This document shows positions 1 through 9,451 of a DNA stretch of 57,959 bases, in pieces (positions within the stretch are counted from its first letter, which is position 1; each line of letters begins with the position of its first letter). Source of the stretch: Verrucomicrobiota bacterium (lineage in GTDB: Bacteria; Verrucomicrobiota; Verrucomicrobiia; Opitutales; Opitutaceae); assembly GCA_023416735.1 (NCBI GenBank), contig JAEZGX010000004.1, positions 1-57,959 on the forward strand, in the 5' to 3' direction. The notes beneath the pieces are model-generated. The model had not been told where the DNA came from. It ran no database searches and saw only the letters and a list, made by a program, of their open reading frames with translations. A program made the position numbers and the translations under genes.

Positions 1-107
1 CCTCCGCGGGCGACGTGGCCATGTCGACCGGGGTCGCCGTGCTGCTTCTCCTGTTCGGTACCACCCATTTCCGGCGGCGCGAGCGCGAGTTCGCGGACAT
101 CATCTGA
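1..107 (+). CDS. wzm: ABC-2 type polysaccharide export permease, C-terminal end (Wzm-like), partial
   Basis: Only the last 34 codons are in the window (reading frame begins at base 3). They encode one hydrophobic helix followed by a basic stretch and the ending REREFADII. That is the characteristic C-terminus of ABC-2/Wzm permeases, which move lipid-linked polysaccharide across the inner membrane. The stop overlaps the next start as TGATG, so it is translationally coupled to the ATPase gene, exactly as expected for a wzm-wzt pair. The gene is cut by the window edge, not truncated biologically. Confidence 0.75.
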   Translation, partial: SAGDVAMSTGVAVLLLLFGTTHFRRREREFADII

Positions 108-1390
108 TGAGCGCTGCAATCGAACTCGAAGGTGTCGGCAAGCGCTACCTGTTGGGTGAACACCACGGTGGCGGCACCGATCTCAGCGATGCGTTCAGTC
201 GTCTCGTCGGTCGCGTGACGCGCCGACAGCCCCGGGGCCCGCGCCGCGAGTTCTGGTCGCTCAAGGACGTCTCCCTCACCGTCGAGGAGGGCCAGGCGAT
301 CGGCGTGCTCGGCCGCAACGGCGCCGGCAAGAGCACGCTGCTCAAAATCCTCAGCCGTATCACCGAGCCGTCCAAGGGAGAGATCCGCATCCGCGGACGC
401 GTCGCGAGCCTTCTCGAGGTCGGCACCGGCTTTCACCCGGAGCTCAGCGGCCGCGAAAACATCTTTCTCAACGGCGCTGTTCTCGGCATGTCCAAGACTG
501 AGATCGCGCGGAAGTTCGACGAAATCGTCGAATTCTCCGAGATCGGGAAGTTCATCGACACACCGGTGAAACGCTACTCGAGCGGCATGTATGTCCGCCT
601 CGCCTTCGCCGTCGCGGCCCACCTCGAACCTGAAATCCTCATCGTCGATGAGGTCCTCGCAGTCGGCGATGTCGCGTTCCAGCGCAAGTGCCTTGGCAAG
701 GTTCGCGAAATCTCCCGCGGTCAGCACCGCACCGTCCTCTTCGTCAGCCACAACATGAACGCCGTCGAAAATATCTGCACGCGCGGCGTCATGCTGAAAC
801 AGGGTCAGCTCGTCCGCGAGGGCACCGATGTCCGCGATATCGTCCGTCACTACATCGCCGAGCACAAGATTGCGACCACCGCTCCGTCCTGGCAGAACGA
901 CGACAACTCTTACGAAAACGAACACTTCCGCGTCGATCGGTTCTATCTCACCGACGCGCGGGGCGAGCCAATCACGCACGCGGTGGCGAACGACTCTCCA
1001 GTCACCGTGAACATCGAGGGCGAGGTCCTGAAGCCCGACTCGAATCTACAAATTGGATACGGGCTGTTCACGAACGACATGGACTTGCTCTATCTCAGCA
1101 CGAACCTCGATCAGCCCGAGGCCAACTGGGTTGAGCTCACCCGCGGCTCCGTGCGACTTTCCTCGAAGATCCCCGCGCGGCTCCTTAACGAAGGCGAATA
1201 CCGCGTCGGCCTTTATCTCAGCCTCTATCGCCGCCGCTGGATCTGCGAGCCCGGCGTGAAAGGCCCGACTCTTGGCTTCGAAATTCGGGGAGGTCTCAGC
1301 GATTCGCCCTGTCTCGTCGTCCGCCGTCCCGGCCATCTCAGCCCCGTGATGGAATGGCAGGTTCGTTCCGGCGTCGAGCTGCTCGCCTGA
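107..1390 (+). CDS. wzt: Polysaccharide ABC transporter ATP-binding protein (Wzt) with C-terminal carbohydrate-recognition-like domain
   Basis: 427 aa. The N-terminal ABC ATPase domain (about residues 1-245) has Walker A GRNGAGKST at 69-77, an ABC signature region YSSGMYVRLAFAVA, Walker B EILIVDEVLAVGD at 176-188 and the switch histidine in FVSHN. After residue ~265 a second all-beta domain matches in place and size the Wzt C-terminal domain, which in characterised O-antigen systems recognises the terminally modified glycan before export. It would pair with the preceding permease to energise export of the polymer made by the downstream glycosyltransferases. ATG start overlaps the wzm stop. 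The two-domain length is typical of Wzt proteins that read a chain cap, so one of the tailoring enzymes downstream may make that cap (inference). Confidence 0.93.
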   Translation: MSAAIELEGVGKRYLLGEHHGGGTDLSDAFSRLVGRVTRRQPRGPRREFWSLKDVSLTVEEGQAIGVLGRNGAGKSTLLKILSRITEPSKGEIRIRGRVASLLEVGTGFHPELSGRENIFLNGAVLGMSKTEIARKFDEIVEFSEIGKFIDTPVKRYSSGMYVRLAFAVAAHLEPEILIVDEVLAVGDVAFQRKCLGKVREISRGQHRTVLFVSHNMNAVENICTRGVMLKQGQLVREGTDVRDIVRHYIAEHKIATTAPSWQNDDNSYENEHFRVDRFYLTDARGEPITHAVANDSPVTVNIEGEVLKPDSNLQIGYGLFTNDMDLLYLSTNLDQPEANWVELTRGSVRLSSKIPARLLNEGEYRVGLYLSLYRRRWICEPGVKGPTLGFEIRGGLSDSPCLVVRRPGHLSPVMEWQVRSGVELLA

Positions 1391-1427
1391 GCCTCTCCCT
1401 CCTCCAGTCCTCCCGCTTCCTTCCGCC

Positions 1428-2357
1428 GTGGCCGCCTGCGCCCCCGTCGCTCTCTTCGTTTACAATCGTCCCGACCACACCCGTCGGACACTGGAGGCGC
1501 TTGCGCGCAACCGCCGCGTTGCCGACACGCCGCTCTACGTGTTCGCGGACGGCCCCAAGCCCGGCGCCTCCGCCGCCGAGCGCGAACGGATCGCGGCCAC
1601 GCGGGCGCTGGTCTGCGCCGGGCCGTGGTCGCGGCAGGTCACACTGATCGAGGCGTCGGAAAATCGCGGGCTTGCTTCCTCGATCCTCGCTGGGATCGGC
1701 CACGTCCTCGCGCAACACGATCGTGTAATCGTCCTCGAGGACGATATCGTCACCTCACCGGGCTTCCTCGAGTTCATGAATCACGGACTCGATCTCTATG
1801 CCAACGAGCCGCGCGTGATGCACCTTTCCGGCTACATGTATCCGCTGGGGCTTCGCACTCCCGGGACCATGTTTCTCCGCATTCTTTCATGCTGGGGTTG
1901 GGCCACGTGGCGGCGGGCGTGGCAACACTACGACGACAACATCGAAACTCACCTCGCGCGCCTCGACACGCCTCATCGTATCCGAAAATTCAATATCGAG
2001 GGGCACGCCGATTTCCACCGCCAGCTTCTCGACAATCGCTCCGGACGCATTCGTTCGTGGGCCGTCCGCTGGTATGCGTCCTGGCTCGCTCGCGACGGAC
2101 TCACGCTCTTTCCCACGCATTCGCTCGTTCGCAACATCGGACACGATGGCAGCGGCGTGCATTGCCACGCCGATGCGCGTTTCGATACCCCGCTCGTCGA
2201 CGATGTCCCCGTTCGCCGAATACCTGTGCGCGAAAACATCTCTGTCCGGTGGCGCATCAACGAATTCTACCGGTCCGGACGTGGCGACCGCTCCTTCCCG
2301 CGCATTTGGCTCAACAGCCGTCTTGTCCTGCCGCTCCGACGACGACTCGCCCTTTGA
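1428..2357 (+). CDS. GT-A fold glycosyltransferase
   Basis: 309 aa, GTG start 37 bases after wzt. N-terminal VALFVYNRPDHTRRTLEAL is the start of a GT2/GNT-I-like nucleotide-sugar binding fold. The acidic metal-binding cluster VLEDDIV lies at residues 102-108. Further on, SCWGWATWRRAW is a motif common in bacterial glycosyltransferases of this group encoded in EPS loci. It probably adds one sugar from a nucleotide-sugar donor at the cytoplasmic face of the membrane. Donor and linkage cannot be read from the sequence. It is encoded co-directionally and five bases upstream of an acyltransferase gene, inside the same operon. Confidence 0.8.
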   Translation: MAACAPVALFVYNRPDHTRRTLEALARNRRVADTPLYVFADGPKPGASAAERERIAATRALVCAGPWSRQVTLIEASENRGLASSILAGIGHVLAQHDRVIVLEDDIVTSPGFLEFMNHGLDLYANEPRVMHLSGYMYPLGLRTPGTMFLRILSCWGWATWRRAWQHYDDNIETHLARLDTPHRIRKFNIEGHADFHRQLLDNRSGRIRSWAVRWYASWLARDGLTLFPTHSLVRNIGHDGSGVHCHADARFDTPLVDDVPVRRIPVRENISVRWRINEFYRSGRGDRSFPRIWLNSRLVLPLRRRLAL

Positions 2358-2362
2358 CCGTC

Positions 2363-3238
2363 ATGGCGTCCTCCCGCTTCATCCCTCCCGCTGTCCGCAC
2401 CGTTCTGCGCGATGGTTGTAATCGCCTTCGCTTTCGCGGCGTCGCGCTCGGGCCCGGCACCTACGTCCAAGACAACGTGTCGCTCACCCGCGGGTTCATC
2501 ACCGGGCGTCATTGCGCGATTCTCCGCGGCGCCCAGGTGCTGCGTCACACCCGTCTCGCGGATCGCTGTGTTCTTGGTCATCGCACGCGGATCGGAAACT
2601 CAACCCTCGGTGCGCACTGCACGCTCGAACCCGAGGTCGAACTGTTCAACTCCACCCTCGCCGACCACGTCGAACTGCAGCGACAGGTCTCAGCGACCGA
2701 CACTCGCATCGGCCGCTTTTCCTACGTCGGTCGCCGCGCGTATCTCAATCTCGTCTCGGTCGGAGCGTTCTCCTCGATCGGTCCGTCCGTGTTTGCCGGT
2801 CTCGGCGATCATCCCAGCGATCTCGGCAGCACGTCCCCCGCGATGTATTCCACTCGCGGCCAATGCGGAGGCAGCTTCGCGACCGCCGATCTCTTTCGCG
2901 AACGAAGCCCCATCACCATCGGCAACGATGTCTGGATTGGCGCCCGCGCATTCATCCGTGACGGCATTTCGATCGGCGACGGCGCCATCGTTGCCGCCGG
3001 GGCCATCGTGACGCGAGACGTCCCCGCCTACGCCATCGTCGGCGGCACACCCGCCAAACTGATCCGTTTCCGCTATTCGGAGGAGGTCGTCGCCCGACTC
3101 GTAGCGACGGCTTGGTGGTCCTGGTCCGACGATCGTCTCCGCGCCGCCCAGCCGCTTCTCGCCTCCCGCAATATCGAAGCGTTCCTCGATTGGGCCGAGA
3201 CGCACTCACCGCTCGCTCCCGCTTCCACTCTTCCATGA
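2363..3238 (+). CDS. Left-handed beta-helix (hexapeptide-repeat) acyltransferase
   Basis: 291 aa from the ATG at 2363, five bases after the previous stop; a longer open frame exists upstream but it only overlaps the preceding glycosyltransferase gene. The protein is built of imperfect hexapeptide repeats from residue ~40, with the strongly conserved C-terminal coil IGNDVWIGARAFIRDG followed by GDGAIVAAGAIVTRDVPAYA and IVGGTPAKLI. This is the signature of the xenobiotic/CatB-type acetyltransferase family. It most likely O- or N-acylates a sugar of the polymer using acyl-CoA. The stop overlaps the next start (ATGA). Confidence 0.9.
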   Translation: MASSRFIPPAVRTVLRDGCNRLRFRGVALGPGTYVQDNVSLTRGFITGRHCAILRGAQVLRHTRLADRCVLGHRTRIGNSTLGAHCTLEPEVELFNSTLADHVELQRQVSATDTRIGRFSYVGRRAYLNLVSVGAFSSIGPSVFAGLGDHPSDLGSTSPAMYSTRGQCGGSFATADLFRERSPITIGNDVWIGARAFIRDGISIGDGAIVAAGAIVTRDVPAYAIVGGTPAKLIRFRYSEEVVARLVATAWWSWSDDRLRAAQPLLASRNIEAFLDWAETHSPLAPASTLP

Positions 3239-4197
3239 ACCCGTCTGCTCAACTCAGCGTCGTGCTCCCCGTCTTCAACGCGGAGCGCTATATCGCCGGC
3301 GCGCTCCGCAGCGTGCTCGCGCAGTCGTTCACCGCGTTCGAACTCATCGTGGTCGACGACGGCTCTACCGATCGCTCCGCCGAAATCATCCGCCGGTTTG
3401 CCGAACGCGACTCCCGCATTCGGCATATCCAGCGTCCCAATACAGGAATCGTTGGCGCCCTCAACGACGGCCTTGCCGCGGCCCAAGCGCCGTTGATCGC
3501 ACGCATGGACGCCGACGACTTCGCCCTGCCTCGCCGTTTCGAGCGCCAGGTCGAATACTTCGCCTCGCATCCCGAGTGCGTCGGGCTGGGCACCGCCGTC
3601 GATTTCATCGACGCCCACGGCGCCTGTGTCATGGCGTGCCCTCGTCCTCTGGATCACGAGGAAATCGAGGCCGGGCTTCTCCGCGGCGACGGCGGCATGA
3701 TCATTCACCCGTCAGCGATGTTTCGGCGTGATGCTGTGTATTCAATCGGTGGCTACCGCCGCGAAGCGCAATACGTCGAGGATCTCGACATCTATCTGCG
3801 CCTGGCCCGCGTCGGGCGTCTCGCGAACCTGAGCGACACGCTGCTGCAATACCGGATTCATCCGACCAGCATCAATTTCACCAAGAACGAAAACCGTTAC
3901 CGCACCAAACTCGGGGTGATGGCCGATGCTTTTCGCGAACGCGGCCTGCCTTTCCGGGCAGCGGACATTCCCGATCGAAGTCGCGCCTGGGGCACGCCCG
4001 CGCACCGCTATCGCGAGTGGGCGGCCACCGCCCTTCAATTCGGCGATCGCCGTGTCGCCGTGCGTCACGGTTTTGCCGCCTGCCGTCTCGAACCTTGGAA
4101 CCGCCAGTCCTGGAAGAGCCTTCGCTACGCGTTAACCGGACCGCTGCGGCGCGTGCACGTAGAGGTTCCTGCCCAACCGACCGCGACCGCCGCCTGA
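3235..4197 (+). CDS. Family 2 glycosyltransferase
   Basis: 320 aa; ATG at 3235 overlaps the acyltransferase stop by four bases, and the homologous N-terminus (LSVVLPVFNAERYI) begins just after it. Classic GT2 features are visible: VDDGSTD at 40-46 for nucleotide binding and MDADD at 91-95 as the metal-binding DxD, then a later ED pair (YVEDLDIYLRLARVG) typical of the catalytic base region. Inverting transfer from a UDP/GDP-sugar onto the growing repeat unit is expected. The C-terminal part after residue ~220 is helical and less conserved. Confidence 0.9.
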   Translation: MNPSAQLSVVLPVFNAERYIAGALRSVLAQSFTAFELIVVDDGSTDRSAEIIRRFAERDSRIRHIQRPNTGIVGALNDGLAAAQAPLIARMDADDFALPRRFERQVEYFASHPECVGLGTAVDFIDAHGACVMACPRPLDHEEIEAGLLRGDGGMIIHPSAMFRRDAVYSIGGYRREAQYVEDLDIYLRLARVGRLANLSDTLLQYRIHPTSINFTKNENRYRTKLGVMADAFRERGLPFRAADIPDRSRAWGTPAHRYREWAATALQFGDRRVAVRHGFAACRLEPWNRQSWKSLRYALTGPLRRVHVEVPAQPTATAA

Positions 4198-4198
4198 G

Positions 4199-5356
4199 AT
4201 GCCGTCGCTCCTTTACATCGGCCAGAATCCCACGGTCGGAACCGGCAGCCCGATCATCGTGCTGCGCCACCTGCAACGTTTTGCCAGCGACGGGTGGCAC
4301 ATTTCGATCCTCGGGGAATACGGCGGAAACTACGATCTCTCCCGCCAGGCCGGTTGGAACGTCGTTCATCTCTGCCACCGCAAATGGTGGTGGCCGCCTT
4401 ATCGTCAGCATTCAAACGGCCTGCGCTGGCTTCGCCTTCGTTTGCTGGCCCTCGACGCCACCAACGCACTCCCCCGCCCCGACGTGGTGTTGAGTTACCT
4501 CGCTGCGCATTCCGACTTCTCCACCCAACTCGCCACTCACGTTTCTCAAGTCACCGGCGCGCCCCTTCACGTGCTCGTTCACGACGATGCCACGGCTTTT
4601 CCTTATGCCCGCGGCCAAGAGACAGCGCTGCGCCGTCTGCACGAGTCCATCCTGGCCAGCGCGGACACCTGCTGGTTCGTCTCGCCCGAGCTCGCCGATT
4701 GCTTCCCCGCCACCGCACCGCGTCGCCGTATCCTTTATCCAATACCCGAGGGTTGGGATCGTCCTGCACAGTGGAGCGACAATTTCCGGCGCTCTCCTCA
4801 AATCTACTACGCTGGTCACGTCTGGAATGAACAACTTCCTGTCTTGGCGCGAATCGGCCGCACCGCCCAGCGCTCCGGCGCCCAACTCGTGATCATGGCA
4901 CGCGGGTCGGTCGGGTTGCGCGCTTTGTGCGACACGGAACCGATCCAGCATCGCCTTCCGTTTCCCACCAATCGCGAAGCGCTCGCGCATCTCGTGACGG
5001 AGGCGGCGGGCGCGATCGTGTCCTACGCCGACAAAATCTCATCCATGCCATGGTCCGCCACGAGCTTCCCGAGCAAACTCGTCGAATACTGCCATCTCGG
5101 GCTTCCGATCGCGATCGTTGCGCCATCCGATAGCGCTGTCGCGCGTTGGGCAGCACGCGTGCGTTTTCCTTCTTGTTTCTCGCCGTCCGACGCAGATGCG
5201 CTCGATCGCTGGTGCCAGCAGCTCCGCGATCCTTCTGCTTGGCAGGAACTCGCCAGCCTCTCTCTCCAACTCGCTCGAACTGAATTCGCTCCGGAAAACA
5301 TTCAGGCTCAATTGGCCAGCGGTTTTCTGGACGGCACAGAACGCCGCGCTGCGTGA
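4199..5356 (+). CDS. GT-B type glycosyltransferase-like protein (GT4-like)
   Basis: 385 aa, ATG one base after the previous stop. It starts with SLLYIGQNPTVGTGSPIIVLRHL, a GT-B N-terminal Rossmann strand with a glycine-rich loop. Near the C-terminus SFPSKLVEYCHLGLPIAIVA matches the donor-binding segment of GT4 enzymes (PSK.xEY..xGxPi). The classical E-x7-E motif is weak, so I call it GT4-like rather than firmly GT4. Position in the operon supports a role in EPS assembly. Its stop overlaps the next gene (GTGA). Confidence 0.72.
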   Translation: MPSLLYIGQNPTVGTGSPIIVLRHLQRFASDGWHISILGEYGGNYDLSRQAGWNVVHLCHRKWWWPPYRQHSNGLRWLRLRLLALDATNALPRPDVVLSYLAAHSDFSTQLATHVSQVTGAPLHVLVHDDATAFPYARGQETALRRLHESILASADTCWFVSPELADCFPATAPRRRILYPIPEGWDRPAQWSDNFRRSPQIYYAGHVWNEQLPVLARIGRTAQRSGAQLVIMARGSVGLRALCDTEPIQHRLPFPTNREALAHLVTEAAGAIVSYADKISSMPWSATSFPSKLVEYCHLGLPIAIVAPSDSAVARWAARVRFPSCFSPSDADALDRWCQQLRDPSAWQELASLSLQLARTEFAPENIQAQLASGFLDGTERRAA

Positions 5357-6480
5357 CAAAGCTGGAATCCCACCGATCGCACATGTCTCCGTCCTCTCCT
5401 CGTCGCGTCATCCTCGTCGGTTGCGGCGCCGTTGCGCGCCAGTTCTACGTGCCCGCTTTGAGGGTGCTGCAAAACGCAGGTCTCGCGCGACTCGTGGCGA
5501 TCGTCGACCCGTCAGTCAACGCGCGCGAGACGATCGCGCGGGCCTTTCCTCGCGCCGGCCAGGCCGCTTCGCTTGAACAAACCACCGCGCCCGCGGGCAC
5601 GCTGGTGATCGTCGCTTCGCCGCCCGGGTTCCATGCTGCGCAAACCATCGCGGCCTTCGAGCGGGGCTGGCATGTGCTTTGCGAAAAACCCATGGCGTCG
5701 TCCGCCGCCGAAGCCGCCGAGATGGTCGCGGCCGCCAAGCGTCACGATCGCCTGCTCGCCGTCGGCCTCTACAAACGTTTCTTCCCCGCGAGCCGCTACA
5801 TCCGTTCGCTTTGCCGTGACTGGCTGCTCGGCCCGCTGGTCAGCTTTTCGATTCGCGAGGGCGGTCCATTTCGCTGGCCCGCTGGTCCTTCGTTCTTCGA
5901 CCGCTCTCAAACGCCTGGCGGCGTCCTCCTCGATATCGGCGTTCACGTGCTCGATTTGCTCGGTTGGTGGCTGGGGACGCCGTCCGACATCAAATACGCC
6001 GACGACGCGATGGGAGGTCTCGAGACCAACGCCTTTCTCCGCCTCGGCTACGGTCCCGGCGTCGAGGGCAATCTTCATCTCAGTCGCGACTGGGGCACCG
6101 CGCAACGCTACCGCTTCGTCTTCGAACGCGGCACAGTCACCTGGAAGGTCAACGACGCCAACGGGCTCACGGTCGAACTCGCCGGCGCCCCGGCCGCGGT
6201 CCAAGGCACCCTGCTCGCGCCGCATCAGGATCTTCCGCTGCTTGCCGAACCGCGCGCCCTGGAAACCAACGCGCAATGTTTCGTCCTTCAACTCGTCAAC
6301 GTGCTTGCTGCCATCGACGGTCAGGAAGAACTCCTCGTTCCCGGCGAACAGGGACAGGAATCTCTTCGTCTTATCGAACACTGCTACGCCAACCGCACGT
6401 TGATCGAACAACCCTGGCTCACTCCTGAAGAAGCCGCTCATGCTCAGGAACTCAGCGTCGGCATCCCCGCTCTTTCATGA
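5353..6480 (+). CDS. Gfo/Idh/MocA family NAD(P)-dependent sugar oxidoreductase
   Basis: 375 aa from GTG 5353, which overlaps the previous stop by four bases; an in-frame ATG at 5383 (residue 11) is an alternative start. The Rossmann fingerprint VGCGAVAR is at 22-29 and the family motif CEKPMA starts at residue 110. The C-terminal GFO_IDH domain follows, with GGVLLDIGVHVLDLLGWWLG around 197-216 carrying the usual catalytic Asp/His. In EPS loci these enzymes oxidise or reduce nucleotide-sugars, often as the first step to amino or deoxy sugars. The next gene is an NAD-dependent epimerase, so the two may act in succession on one nucleotide sugar. Confidence 0.9.
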   Translation: MTKLESHRSHMSPSSPRRVILVGCGAVARQFYVPALRVLQNAGLARLVAIVDPSVNARETIARAFPRAGQAASLEQTTAPAGTLVIVASPPGFHAAQTIAAFERGWHVLCEKPMASSAAEAAEMVAAAKRHDRLLAVGLYKRFFPASRYIRSLCRDWLLGPLVSFSIREGGPFRWPAGPSFFDRSQTPGGVLLDIGVHVLDLLGWWLGTPSDIKYADDAMGGLETNAFLRLGYGPGVEGNLHLSRDWGTAQRYRFVFERGTVTWKVNDANGLTVELAGAPAAVQGTLLAPHQDLPLLAEPRALETNAQCFVLQLVNVLAAIDGQEELLVPGEQGQESLRLIEHCYANRTLIEQPWLTPEEAAHAQELSVGIPALS

Positions 6481-7571
6481 AAATTGGAATCATCGGCGCC
6501 AGCGGCTTTATCGGAACTCGGCTGATCGAGCATTTCCAACTGCGCGGCGGCCCCGCCCTAGCTGCCATTGTGCGTCGCCCTTCGAGCCTCGCCTTGCCCA
6601 AGCGCTTCGCGATCGAGACGCATCTCGCTGACGCGCTCGACGTCGATGCGATGGCGCGCGCATTCAGCGGCTGCACAGCCATCATTCACACCGCCATCGG
6701 CGATCCCGCTCAAATCGAGCGTATGCCGGCCGCCTTGTGTCTTGCCGCCAACGACGCCGGCGTGCGTCGGCTGGTGTATCTCAGCAGCGCATCCGTCCAC
6801 GGCCAGAACCCGCCGCCCGGCACCGACGAATCGTCGCCGCTCTCCGCCGATCACGCGATGGAATACAACAGCGCCAAAGTCCGCGCCGAACACAAGTTCT
6901 TCGCCGAATGCGAGCGCCACGGACTCGTCGGTTTCGCGCTTCGACCGGGCGTTGTTTACGGTCCTCGATCCCGCTGGATCTCAGATCTCGCCACCGACCT
7001 GATCGATGGACGTGCCTGGCTCTACGATGGTGGTCGCGGCATTTGCAACGGCATCTACATCGACAATCTCGTTGCTGCCATCGTGGCCTGCCTGCATGCC
7101 CCCGACGAAGCCGCCGGCGTTTACCTCGTCGGGGACAACGAGACGATCACGTGGGAACAGTTCTACCGCGCCGCTGCCCTCCAACTCAATGTGCCGTGGG
7201 CTTCCATCCACCAGGTGACACGCCTCCCGAGCTTCCATCGTTCGTGGAAAGATCGCGCCGGACGCGCCGCCGCGCATCCGTTCGTCCAACGCCTCCTTCC
7301 GCTCGTCCCTTACAAGCTCAAGCGCAGCGCGAAAGCCGTGCTCGCCGCCGCGTCGCCCGCTCCGCGCAACGACTCGTGGTCGCTGCCTTCTGCGCCCCGT
7401 CCGCACATCACGCAGGAGATGGCTTTGCTTCAGCAGTGCGCCTGGAAATTCCCGCACACGCGCGCCGAGCAAAGTCTCGACTATCGTCCGCCGGTTACGT
7501 TCGTCGAAGGCATCGACCGCAGTTTCGCCTGGTGGCGCTTCGCGCAGGGCGACGTCTCATTCGCCGCATGA
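6477..7571 (+). CDS. NAD-dependent epimerase/dehydratase (extended SDR)
   Basis: 364 aa, ATG overlapping the oxidoreductase stop. The N-terminal cofactor motif GASGFIG is at residues 7-13. The catalytic YxxxK is seen as YNSAK at 130-134, preceded by LSSASVHG, which supplies the active-site Ser. This is the UDP-sugar epimerase/dehydratase fold. The product sugar cannot be assigned by eye. It is about 40 residues longer than a minimal extended SDR, with an extra basic C-terminal segment. Tight coupling to the Gfo/Idh/MocA gene suggests joint use in nucleotide-sugar supply. Confidence 0.9.
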   Translation: MKIGIIGASGFIGTRLIEHFQLRGGPALAAIVRRPSSLALPKRFAIETHLADALDVDAMARAFSGCTAIIHTAIGDPAQIERMPAALCLAANDAGVRRLVYLSSASVHGQNPPPGTDESSPLSADHAMEYNSAKVRAEHKFFAECERHGLVGFALRPGVVYGPRSRWISDLATDLIDGRAWLYDGGRGICNGIYIDNLVAAIVACLHAPDEAAGVYLVGDNETITWEQFYRAAALQLNVPWASIHQVTRLPSFHRSWKDRAGRAAAHPFVQRLLPLVPYKLKRSAKAVLAAASPAPRNDSWSLPSAPRPHITQEMALLQQCAWKFPHTRAEQSLDYRPPVTFVEGIDRSFAWWRFAQGDVSFAA

Positions 7572-8455
7572 AGATCAGCGTCCTGATCCCCGCCTATCAC
7601 GCCGGTCCTTTCATCGCCACCGCGTTGGAAAGCGTCCGCGCGCAGTCGCACGAGGACTGGGAAATCATCGTCGTCGAAGATGGCTCGCACGACGACACGG
7701 AGCGCATCGTGCACGACTTCGCATCGTCGGTCACGCAACCTGTCCGCTACGAGAACCTCGGAAAGAACTTCGGTGTCAGCATCGTGCGCAACCGGCTTCT
7801 CGATCTGGCGAGCGGCGACGCGGTTGCGTTCCTCGACGCCGACGATACGTGGGAGCCGTCTCATCTTCTTCTCGCCGTCGGCGCGATCACGCTCGGAGCC
7901 GATCTCGTCGTCGCCGGCGTGCGCACGATCGATCTCTCTCGCCAGGCCGTGCTCGAGACGATCTCTCCGCCCGCAACCCTCGTGCGCAGTCCCGTCCTGA
8001 GCTTGTTCCGCGAGAGCGTGATCGTGACCAGCTCCGCGGTTATCCTCCGCCGCAGCCTCGCGCTGCGCGTCGGCCACTTCGATCCCAATCTCCGCATCGG
8101 CGAAGATCGCGACTACTGGCTCCGTTGCGCCCTGACCGGCGCCAAGTTCCACGTCACCCGCGGTTACACGTGCAACTACTCGAAACATCCGGCGAGTTCG
8201 ATGTCGCGCACCGTCCTCGTCGCGCAGCACAACACTCGTTTCTACGAAAAATACCGGTCCCTCGCCGCCGTGCCCGCGCGCCTTCGTCGTCATCTTCTCG
8301 CCCAAAGTCTGCTTTCTCTCGGTCGCCTGCTGCGCTCGCAAGATCGCCAAGGCAGCGCCCGCTGCCTCTGGCGCGCGTTGCAGTGCGAACCGTTCAACCC
8401 GCGTATTCTCGCGCATCTCGCCGTCACCCGTTTGCACGGCAAGGCCGCCGCCTGA
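7568..8455 (+). CDS. Family 2 glycosyltransferase (paralogue of the GT2 at 9452)
   Basis: 295 aa, ATG overlapping the epimerase stop by four bases. N-terminal ISVLIPAYHAGPFIATALES, nucleotide-binding VVEDGSHDDTE, metal-binding DADD and a downstream GEDRDYWLR motif identify GT2. It closely resembles the second GT2 two genes downstream, including the phrase TQPVRY after the first Asp motif and a helical C-terminal tail ending in GKAAA. The pair therefore looks like a duplication that flanks the GT14 gene. The N-terminal part of the longer open frame upstream overlaps the epimerase gene and is not part of this protein. Confidence 0.9.
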   Translation: MKISVLIPAYHAGPFIATALESVRAQSHEDWEIIVVEDGSHDDTERIVHDFASSVTQPVRYENLGKNFGVSIVRNRLLDLASGDAVAFLDADDTWEPSHLLLAVGAITLGADLVVAGVRTIDLSRQAVLETISPPATLVRSPVLSLFRESVIVTSSAVILRRSLALRVGHFDPNLRIGEDRDYWLRCALTGAKFHVTRGYTCNYSKHPASSMSRTVLVAQHNTRFYEKYRSLAAVPARLRRHLLAQSLLSLGRLLRSQDRQGSARCLWRALQCEPFNPRILAHLAVTRLHGKAAA

Positions 8456-8458
8456 GGC

Positions 8459-9388
8459 ATGTCTCTCGCCTTTTTCATTCTCGGTCACAAAAACGCCGGC
8501 CAGATCGAGCGGCTGTTCCAAGCTGTGTATCGGCCCGAGGATGTGATTGTGCTGCATTTCGACCGACGCGCGGCGTCATCACTGCACCGCCTCGGTCGCG
8601 ATCTTTCGAAGCGGCACGCCAATGTGCATGTTCTCCCGCCGCGTGCGATTCTTTGGGGCGGTTACCAAATGGCGGCCGCCCAGATCGCGGGCATGCAGGT
8701 CGCTCTTCGCGCCAGCCGGACGTGGCACCACTTCATCAACCTCACCGGCCAGGACTTCCCGATCAAACCGATCGCCGATCTCGACGCTCATCTCGCCGCC
8801 CAACCCGACGCAAATTACGTCAGCTGGTTCGATCCGGTCTTTAACCCGCTCTGGAGCAACGCGCGCGAACGCCTCAGCCGTTACTACCTGGAATGGCCCT
8901 GGCTCGAACGGCTTCTCCGCCTGCCCGGTCTCGGACGTCGTCTCCGCAAAGTCTTCGGTTGGCAGAACCGCCTGCCTCACATCCCTCGCTACGAACGCAC
9001 CTGGCCCGACTTCCGCTATTTCGGCGGAGCCAATCACGTCATTTTGAGCCGCGCCGGTTGTGACTACATGGTTTCGGATCCCGAGGCGCGGCGCATCACC
9101 CGCTGGCTCGCGCATTCGGCGCACGCCAACGAGATCGTTTTTCAAACCGTTCTGCTCAACAGCCCGCTGGCGCGCACGATCGTCAACGGCCACTTGCGCG
9201 AGATCGATTTTCCGCCGCACACGCCCCATCCGCGCACTTTCCGTTCGGCGGATTTCAACCGGCTGATTGCCAGTCCCAATTTCTTCGCTCGCAAGTTCGA
9301 CGATTCCGTCGACTCAGCCATTCTCGACCGCCTCGCCACGCACATCGGGGCCGTCGCCGCAAATCGCTACTCTGCAGCGCACTCCTGA
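8459..9388 (+). CDS. Core-2/I-branching enzyme-like glycosyltransferase (GT14)
   Basis: 309 aa, ATG three bases after the previous stop. The opening SLAFFILGHKNAGQIERLF and the segment LTGQDFPIKP (around residues 96-105) are typical of the GT14 / beta-1,6-N-acetylglucosaminyltransferase family (Pfam Branch). A GGANHVILS segment follows where the acceptor-side loop lies in the family. Bacterial members are found in EPS loci and likely add a branching or chain sugar without the DxD metal dependence of GT2. Acceptor unknown. Confidence 0.85.
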   Translation: MSLAFFILGHKNAGQIERLFQAVYRPEDVIVLHFDRRAASSLHRLGRDLSKRHANVHVLPPRAILWGGYQMAAAQIAGMQVALRASRTWHHFINLTGQDFPIKPIADLDAHLAAQPDANYVSWFDPVFNPLWSNARERLSRYYLEWPWLERLLRLPGLGRRLRKVFGWQNRLPHIPRYERTWPDFRYFGGANHVILSRAGCDYMVSDPEARRITRWLAHSAHANEIVFQTVLLNSPLARTIVNGHLREIDFPPHTPHPRTFRSADFNRLIASPNFFARKFDDSVDSAILDRLATHIGAVAANRYSAAHS

Positions 9389-9451
9389 CCGGATTCGCTG
9401 TCCATGCCGCGCCCAACTTTGGGCGCCGCTCCACTTCTCTATCACGTCGCG

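Noticed and set aside
1625..2362. N-terminal extension of the acyltransferase open frame
   Set aside because: It overlaps the complete GT-A glycosyltransferase gene in another frame and has an Arg/His/Pro-rich shadow composition; the ATG at 2363 fits the family.
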